In this document: in pieces, positions 6,976 to 10,816 of the stretch
Position numbering within the stretch: the stretch's first letter is position 1
Layout: each line of letters opens with the position of its first letter
NCBI GenBank assembly: GCA_009786495.1
Contig: WQTB01000019.1
Span: 1 to 10,816 of the forward strand
Origin: Treponema sp.
GTDB taxonomy: Bacteria; Spirochaetota; Spirochaetia; Treponematales; Breznakiellaceae
Direction of reading: 5' to 3'
Length of the DNA stretch: 10,816 nucleotides
The notes under the pieces: generated by a model
Databases searched by the model: none
What the model was told of the DNA's origin: nothing
The model's input: the letters and a program-made list of their open reading frames with translations, nothing else
Translations under genes and position numbers: made by a program

Positions 6976-8005
6976 GAAGATCTTTGGAGTTTCTACCAAC
7001 GGCAAAAAAATAAAATTGTGGACGCTTTCTGCGGGCGATATAAAATTTTCGCTTACTAATCTAGGCGCGGCGTGGACAAGTTTAACCGTTCCTTCGCGGC
7101 ACGGCGAAGACGATGTGCTTCTGGGTTATTCGGGACTCGACGGATACATTAACGACGACAAATATTTAGGCGTAACGGTCGGGCGTTTCGCGAACCGGAT
7201 AAAAAACGCGTCCTTTAATCTTGACGGAACCACGTATCAGCTTGAAGCGAACAACGGAAAAAATACGCTTCATTCGGGAAGTAAAGGCTTCGCAAGGCGT
7301 TTGTGGAAGTCGGAAGCATATGAAGAAAACGAAGGCGTTTATGTCCGCTTTGAACTTGAAAGCTCCGACGGCGATCAGGGGTTCCCCGGCAAAATGAAAG
7401 CTGTCGTAAGTTACGGCCTTACAAAATCCGGAGAGATAATCTGCGATTATCACGCGAAGGTTGATAAACCTTGCCCCGTAAATCTGACAAATCACGCGTA
7501 TTTTAATCTTGCTGGCGAAGGAAAGGGAACGATCCTTTCGCACGAAGCGCAGATTTTCGCTTCAACCTATGTAGAAGTTGATAAAGCGAATATTCCGACA
7601 GGTCATCTTATTCCGGTTGAAGGATCATATTTTGATTTTAAATCGCGCAGAAAAATTTGCGCGGATCATCCCGACAGCATGGCGTTTAAATCATTTAAAG
7701 GGTATGATCACTGCTTTGCGCTTGACGGCGATGAAGGCGTTCTTCGCCCCTGCGCCGAAGTTTTTGAGCCTGTTTCCTGCCGCCGCATGAAGGTTTTTAC
7801 AACACAGCCGGGCGTTCAGCTTTATACAGGAAACCATCTTGAAAACACGCGCGGAAAATTCGGCTCGTGTTACGCGAAATATTCAGGCTTCTGCCTTGAA
7901 ACGCAGCACTTCCCCGACGCGCCGAATCAGAAGGATTTTATTTCCTGCATCGCGGCGCCGGGAAATGATTATCACGAAAAAGCGGTTTTCACCTTCAGCT
8001 GGTAA
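6962..8005 (+). CDS. galM: Aldose 1-epimerase (mutarotase)
   Basis: This 347-residue cytoplasmic enzyme interconverts alpha and beta anomers of aldoses such as galactose and glucose and feeds the Leloir pathway. The galactose mutarotase fold is recognisable throughout, and the active-site residues are in place: arginine 75 in GRFANRI, histidine 104 in NNGKNTLHSG, catalytic acid histidine 178 in NLTNHAYFNLAG, aspartate 249 in GYDHCFAL, and catalytic base glutamate 313 in CLETQHFPDAPN. Length is normal. ATG 6962 is preferred over the in-frame GTG 6947, because the -10 box TATAAT (6950-6955) lies between them and would put the transcript start at the ATG. Neither start has a Shine-Dalgarno sequence. 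Two stops follow in tandem (TAATAA, 8003-8008). No other sugar gene adjoins it. Confidence 0.95.
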   Translation: MKIDKKIFGVSTNGKKIKLWTLSAGDIKFSLTNLGAAWTSLTVPSRHGEDDVLLGYSGLDGYINDDKYLGVTVGRFANRIKNASFNLDGTTYQLEANNGKNTLHSGSKGFARRLWKSEAYEENEGVYVRFELESSDGDQGFPGKMKAVVSYGLTKSGEIICDYHAKVDKPCPVNLTNHAYFNLAGEGKGTILSHEAQIFASTYVEVDKANIPTGHLIPVEGSYFDFKSRRKICADHPDSMAFKSFKGYDHCFALDGDEGVLRPCAEVFEPVSCRRMKVFTTQPGVQLYTGNHLENTRGKFGSCYAKYSGFCLETQHFPDAPNQKDFISCIAAPGNDYHEKAVFTFSW

Positions 8006-8035
8006 TAAGCTGTTTCACAATTCCTGCGCAAGGCT

Positions 8036-8932
8036 CTAATTCAAATCCGCTTTTTCGGACATGCTTTCCCATTTTGCTTTGAGTCTTGAGAGGCTTGCGT
8101 CGACAGTGCCTTTAGAAATTCCTATCACCTGCGCTATCTGGCTGTTAGACGCGTCTGTTTTTATTTTTGTTATGCGGTATCTCTGGCTTTCAAGAAGTTT
8201 CTTCGCTTTTTCAAGTCTTAATGAAAGTTTCCTGTGCGATATTGAGTTTTCCTTTATTATAGAAAGCCTTTTTTCGTAGACTATGCATCTGTAAAACTGG
8301 CGGTACAGCCTTTCTTTCATTTCGTATAACCTGTCGTCTTTTTCCCGGCGCAGTTCCTGAATTTCGTTTATCATCCTAAGCAAATCCCTGCTGCTCATCC
8401 CGATAACGGGTGCGATTTTTTCCGCAAAATCTTCCGATATATAATAATAGCATTTTAATATAAGCGCCAGTATCCGCCTTGAGCTTCGTCTCCCTTTTTT
8501 GTCAATAATCAAATTTGAAATTGTTTTTTCCGCTTCCTTGTGTATATATACGGGAGCCTCTTCATATGCGTACATATCGGGAACTCGCGCGCTCCACGCA
8601 GAATATTCCGTTACGCTCTTTGTTACGGTTTTTACATGATATTCCTTTGAAGAAATTAAAATATATTTTGATAAATACGCTTCAAATGAAGAGCCGGTAT
8701 CACGGTAGGAATCAATAACCGTTTTCAGCCGCGGGTAAAACCATGAAACAAAATCTTCGTATTCATCGTTCTTCCAGTGGCTAATGCAGGTTTTTTCCTG
8801 ATTGAATACAAGATATTTGTATACCGCACTTTCAAACTCCGCGCGCATTAGATTTCCGTTTAAATAATTAATAAATAATTCGTTTAATTTTTTCCGCATA
8901 ATAAACATTCGGTCTTGCGCGGAAGTTAACAT
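8036..8932 (-). CDS. Sigma-factor-like protein with C-terminal helix-turn-helix
   Basis: I do not recognise this 298-residue soluble protein as a named gene. Residues about 57-100 (DEYEDFVSWFYPRLKTVI, then SYRDTGSSFEAYLSKYI) resemble the helical sigma-70 region 2 pattern. Residues about 262-286 (SNSQIAQVIGISKGTVDASL) form a helix-turn-helix like sigma region 4. Between them is a long helical section rich in Arg, Lys and Glu, including a second HTH-like stretch, IAPVIGMSSRDLLRMI (173-188). There is no signal peptide or membrane segment. It may be a divergent sigma factor or a DNA-binding regulator. The start is uncertain: ATG 8932 gives the longest form, in-frame ATGs lie at residues 9 and 12, and none has a convincing ribosome binding site. 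It lies 62 bases after the NrnA-like gene and converges on the epimerase gene. Confidence 0.7.
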   Translation of the reverse strand: MLTSAQDRMFIMRKKLNELFINYLNGNLMRAEFESAVYKYLVFNQEKTCISHWKNDEYEDFVSWFYPRLKTVIDSYRDTGSSFEAYLSKYILISSKEYHVKTVTKSVTEYSAWSARVPDMYAYEEAPVYIHKEAEKTISNLIIDKKGRRSSRRILALILKCYYYISEDFAEKIAPVIGMSSRDLLRMINEIQELRREKDDRLYEMKERLYRQFYRCIVYEKRLSIIKENSISHRKLSLRLEKAKKLLESQRYRITKIKTDASNSQIAQVIGISKGTVDASLSRLKAKWESMSEKADLN

Positions 8933-8994
8933 AACTAAAAATTATTAATTACGAATTTATATATGAATATGCTAATATCGAAAAGAATATATTA
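8933..8994 (-). promoter_or_regulatory. AT-rich spacer with a weak promoter candidate for the sigma-like gene
   Basis: This is the AT-richest spacer in the window. On the minus strand TATAAA (8956-8961, five of six -10 bases) has a poor -35 match, TTTCGA (8978-8983), 16 bases upstream. TAATAT (8973-8978) and ATATTA (8989-8994) form a 6-bp AT-only inverted repeat just past the NrnA-like stop, too weak to call a terminator. The sigma-like gene could be transcribed from here or by read-through. Confidence 0.25.
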
Positions 8995-10083
8995 TCAGTT
9001 GAAGATTTTATTGAACAGTTCTATGATTTTTTGTTTTACAAATGAAATGTCGCCTTTTATAGTAAGTCCGGCTGCGTTCCTGTGGCCGCCTCCGCCCAGA
9101 GATGCGGCTATCTGCGATACGTTGATCTTGTCGGAAGACCTTAAACTCACAGTACAATTTTCGGCACACTCCTGGCGGATTATTACAACCGCCTGAATGC
9201 CTTCTGTTGAAAGCAGCAGCTGATTGAGCGTATCGGAATCCCTGCTTTCATAACCAAAATAATTGAACTCTTCAAGGGTTTCATAACTTATCAATAATTT
9301 TCCGTCAAAACATGATTCAATTCTTGAAAGAATGCGCCCGAGTAAAATCCGCGAGTTTAAGCTTTTTCCGCCGTGAATGATCTTGTGTATTTTTTTGGGG
9401 CTCGCTCCGCTTTTAATCATTTGAGCGGCGGCTTCAAACGCTTCTGAATGTTTTTCCGTCATGTGGCGGAAGAATCCCGTGTCTGTGCAAAGGCCGAAAA
9501 GAAGGTATGTCGCTTCATCTTCTGTAAGCTCAAGACCGAGCGCGGTAATCAGCCTGTAAACCAGCAGCGTGCACGAAGGAGAATTTTCGTCAACAAAAAC
9601 AGGAGCCTGCAAAGTCGAAGGCTGATGATTCACAGCCGCGTGATGATCGATAATCGCGCACGGATATTTATCCAGAAAGTTTTTTATTTCGCCCGCTCTT
9701 TCCTTGCCGGAGCAATCAAGGAGCAGCACGCTTGTGTCAGGATCAGCGCCCAGAGATTTCTGACCCGGCGAACCTTCTTTTGAATCGGCATGACTGCTTT
9801 CATCTTCGTTAGCACTGGGAATCGATATAAAAAAATCCGTGAATTTTTTTAATTCTGTGCGGTTAAAAGGCCCGGCGGAACATACCACTACTTCCTTGCC
9901 GAGCCTTAAAAGTGCGCTGCGCAGGGCAAGCTGGCTCCCTACGCAGTCTCCGTCCGGCTCTTTATGACCTGCGATAATAAACTTCGGACAGGCCTTAATA
10001 AACTCTACAAGTTCACCCGGAACCGCGGGAACCATCGCCGGTCGTTCCGCCTGTTGCACATCAACGCTGCTGCCGGAATTCAT
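8995..10083 (-). CDS. DHH/DHHA1 phosphoesterase, NrnA-type oligoribonuclease/pAp phosphatase
   Basis: This 362-residue cytoplasmic protein has the full DHH-DHHA1 architecture. Metal-binding motifs are GHKEPDGDCVGS (39-50), LLDCSG with Asp123 (121-126), IIDHHAAVNH (144-153) and GLCTDTGFFRH with Asp201. The C-terminal DHHA1 signature SLGGGGHRNAAG is at 328-339. NrnA-type enzymes degrade nano-RNA from the 3' end and many also dephosphorylate pAp; a role in cyclic dinucleotide breakdown, as in GdpP/DhhP relatives, cannot be excluded from sequence. A hydrophilic Ser/Asp/Glu/Lys-rich insert lies at about 91-117, between motifs one and two. The chosen ATG 10083 overlaps the upstream stop as TGATG; a TTG one codon earlier is also possible. 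No Shine-Dalgarno sequence is visible, so translation probably depends on coupling with the upstream gene. Confidence 0.9.
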   Translation of the reverse strand: MNSGSSVDVQQAERPAMVPAVPGELVEFIKACPKFIIAGHKEPDGDCVGSQLALRSALLRLGKEVVVCSAGPFNRTELKKFTDFFISIPSANEDESSHADSKEGSPGQKSLGADPDTSVLLLDCSGKERAGEIKNFLDKYPCAIIDHHAAVNHQPSTLQAPVFVDENSPSCTLLVYRLITALGLELTEDEATYLLFGLCTDTGFFRHMTEKHSEAFEAAAQMIKSGASPKKIHKIIHGGKSLNSRILLGRILSRIESCFDGKLLISYETLEEFNYFGYESRDSDTLNQLLLSTEGIQAVVIIRQECAENCTVSLRSSDKINVSQIAASLGGGGHRNAAGLTIKGDISFVKQKIIELFNKIFN

Positions 10084-10532
10084 CAATACTTAATATCGAA
10101 ATTTTCTTTGTCGCCGAAGAACCTGCTTACATCAGAGCCTTGCGGGAGACTCCCCCAGGTTGGATGGGATTTTAACGAATGTACATAAAGCCTTACATGG
10201 CTGAATACACCGTCAACATAAAATACCGACATTGTAGGCCAGTCTGACGCCGCGGGAAGACGCACTACGTCCGCCTTGTTGCTGCCGCCGCTTCCGTAGC
10301 TTGTGCTTCCATGCTGGAAATTCGCGTTTCCAAACCATTCAATCGGAATGCCGATTGTACCCAAAATTGATGAACCTGAACGGTATTGAATAACATAACC
10401 TTGAGTAGTTATATATATTCTTTCAACAGGCACGTTAATATAATACATATCTTGGGATTGCGCGGAATTACTCTGTGCAAAAACCGGCGTGACAAGCGCA
10501 AAAATAAACAATACGAAAATTAATTTTTTCAT
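10083..10532 (-). CDS. Small secreted protein of unknown function
   Basis: I do not recognise this 149-residue protein. A clear signal peptide, MKKLIFVLFIFALVTPVFA, ends before QSNSAQSQ; there is no lipobox, so it is probably a soluble periplasmic protein. The mature part is rich in beta-prone residues (YYINVPVERIYITTQGYVIQYR, written here as two strands split near residue 43) and has a central glycine/serine-rich loop (SYGSGGSN). It ends with aromatic-rich segments, WPTMSVFYVDGVFSHVRLYV followed by SRFFGDKENFDIKY. Mature cysteines are absent. GGAGGT (bases 10538-10543 on the minus strand) lies five bases before the ATG and fixes the start. It lies between a mannitol dehydrogenase-family gene and the NrnA-like gene on the same strand, which gives no clear functional hint. 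Confidence 0.8.
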   Translation of the reverse strand: MKKLIFVLFIFALVTPVFAQSNSAQSQDMYYINVPVERIYITTQGYVIQYRSGSSILGTIGIPIEWFGNANFQHGSTSYGSGGSNKADVVRLPAASDWPTMSVFYVDGVFSHVRLYVHSLKSHPTWGSLPQGSDVSRFFGDKENFDIKY

Positions 10533-10555
10533 ATTCGACCTCCAGTATTTAAATT

Positions 10556-10816
10556 TTAAACGAGATTTACGGAATTTTCAAGTTTTTTTCTGACCGCACC
10601 GGGGCCTTCGATCAGCTGGCTGAAAAGCGTTTCTACCTTACTGCCAAGGCTTTCCTGCGAGCCGCCGGCTTTTATATCGTACAGATTTACGCCGAAATAC
10701 GCGGGATTTGACAAAACCGGCTCCAGTTTTTCGTGAAAACTCCCGGTTTGCCCAAGACTGATGCCGGAAAGGGCCGATTTTAAGTTTTCATATTGAGGAT
10801 CGGGGCTTACGTCAAA
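10556..10816 (-). CDS. Mannitol dehydrogenase-family oxidoreductase, C-terminal end only
   Basis: An open frame enters from the right edge and stops with TAA at 10556-10558, giving the last 86 residues of a protein whose start lies outside the window. The visible part begins FDVSPDPQYENLKSAL, continues through LEPVLSNPAYFGVNLYDI, and closes with VETLFSQLIEGPGAVRKKLE. This pattern, SPDP early, then FGVxLY and a final GPGAVRxxL, is the C-terminal end of the polyol-specific long-chain dehydrogenase family (mannitol, fructuronate or tagaturonate reductases; Mannitol_dh_C). The substrate cannot be told from this part, and the Rossmann and catalytic segments are not visible. Just 23 bases separate its stop from the secreted orphan, whose ribosome binding site lies in that gap, so they are probably co-transcribed. 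Confidence 0.72.
   Translation of the reverse strand, partial: FDVSPDPQYENLKSALSGISLGQTGSFHEKLEPVLSNPAYFGVNLYDIKAGGSQESLGSKVETLFSQLIEGPGAVRKKLENSVNLV

Noticed and set aside
7166..7543. 125-codon open frame antisense to the epimerase gene
   Set aside because: It lies wholly within a clearly conserved enzyme gene and its product shows no recognisable domain or start signal.
7996..8012. CAGCT/AGCTG inverted repeat around the epimerase stop as a terminator
   Set aside because: The stem is only 5 bp with a 7-base loop and is followed by TTTCAC, not a proper T-run.
9448..9783. 111-codon plus-strand frame inside the NrnA-like gene
   Set aside because: Fully contained in a gene with intact catalytic motifs; basic, repetitive-looking translation typical of an antisense shadow.

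Overview
The window looks like a chromosomal segment from a host-associated spirochaete, most likely Treponema or a close relative. This is inferred from gene content and protein style: short lysine-initiated signal peptides ending in FAQ or YAQ, a MacB/LolCDE-like ABC module joined to a LolA-like protein and a beta-barrel, and spirochaete-style orphan proteins. No marker gene settles the taxonomy. Base composition and codon use look fairly even throughout, with an AT-richer patch around 8840-8990. Coding density is very high; no gene-free stretch reaches 300 bases. I see no tRNA, rRNA, CRISPR array, insertion sequence or pseudogene.

Region 1 (1-6398, plus strand) is one tightly packed gene train: the end of a stomatin/slipin-type SPFH protein, a LolD/MacB-type ATPase, two FtsX-type permeases of very unequal size, a secreted LolA-like lipoprotein-sorting protein, and an outer-membrane beta-barrel. 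Most joints have an AGGAGG-like ribosome binding site and little spacing. The set places a protein in every envelope layer. It is best read as an ABC-powered pathway moving a lipid or lipoprotein from the inner membrane through the periplasm to the outer membrane. The cargo is unknown.

Region 2 (6395-8005) holds a divergent pair, a secreted DUF2147 protein (minus) and an aldose 1-epimerase (plus). They are separated by about 50 bases that appear to carry two overlapping back-to-back promoters. The epimerase -10 box lies so close to its ATG that its mRNA may be leaderless. The DUF2147 gene and the beta-barrel gene converge and share the bases of their stop codons.

Region 3 (8036-10816, minus strand) reads, in transcription order: the C-terminal end of a mannitol dehydrogenase-family oxidoreductase, a small secreted orphan, a DHH/DHHA1 phosphoesterase of the NrnA type, and a sigma-factor-like protein with a C-terminal helix-turn-helix. 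The first three are closely linked (23-base spacer, then a TGATG stop/start overlap). The fourth follows after a 62-base AT-rich spacer that may carry its own promoter.

The best candidates for something not well described are the complete SPFH-ABC-LolA-like-barrel module and the sigma-like protein with two similar helix-turn-helix motifs.
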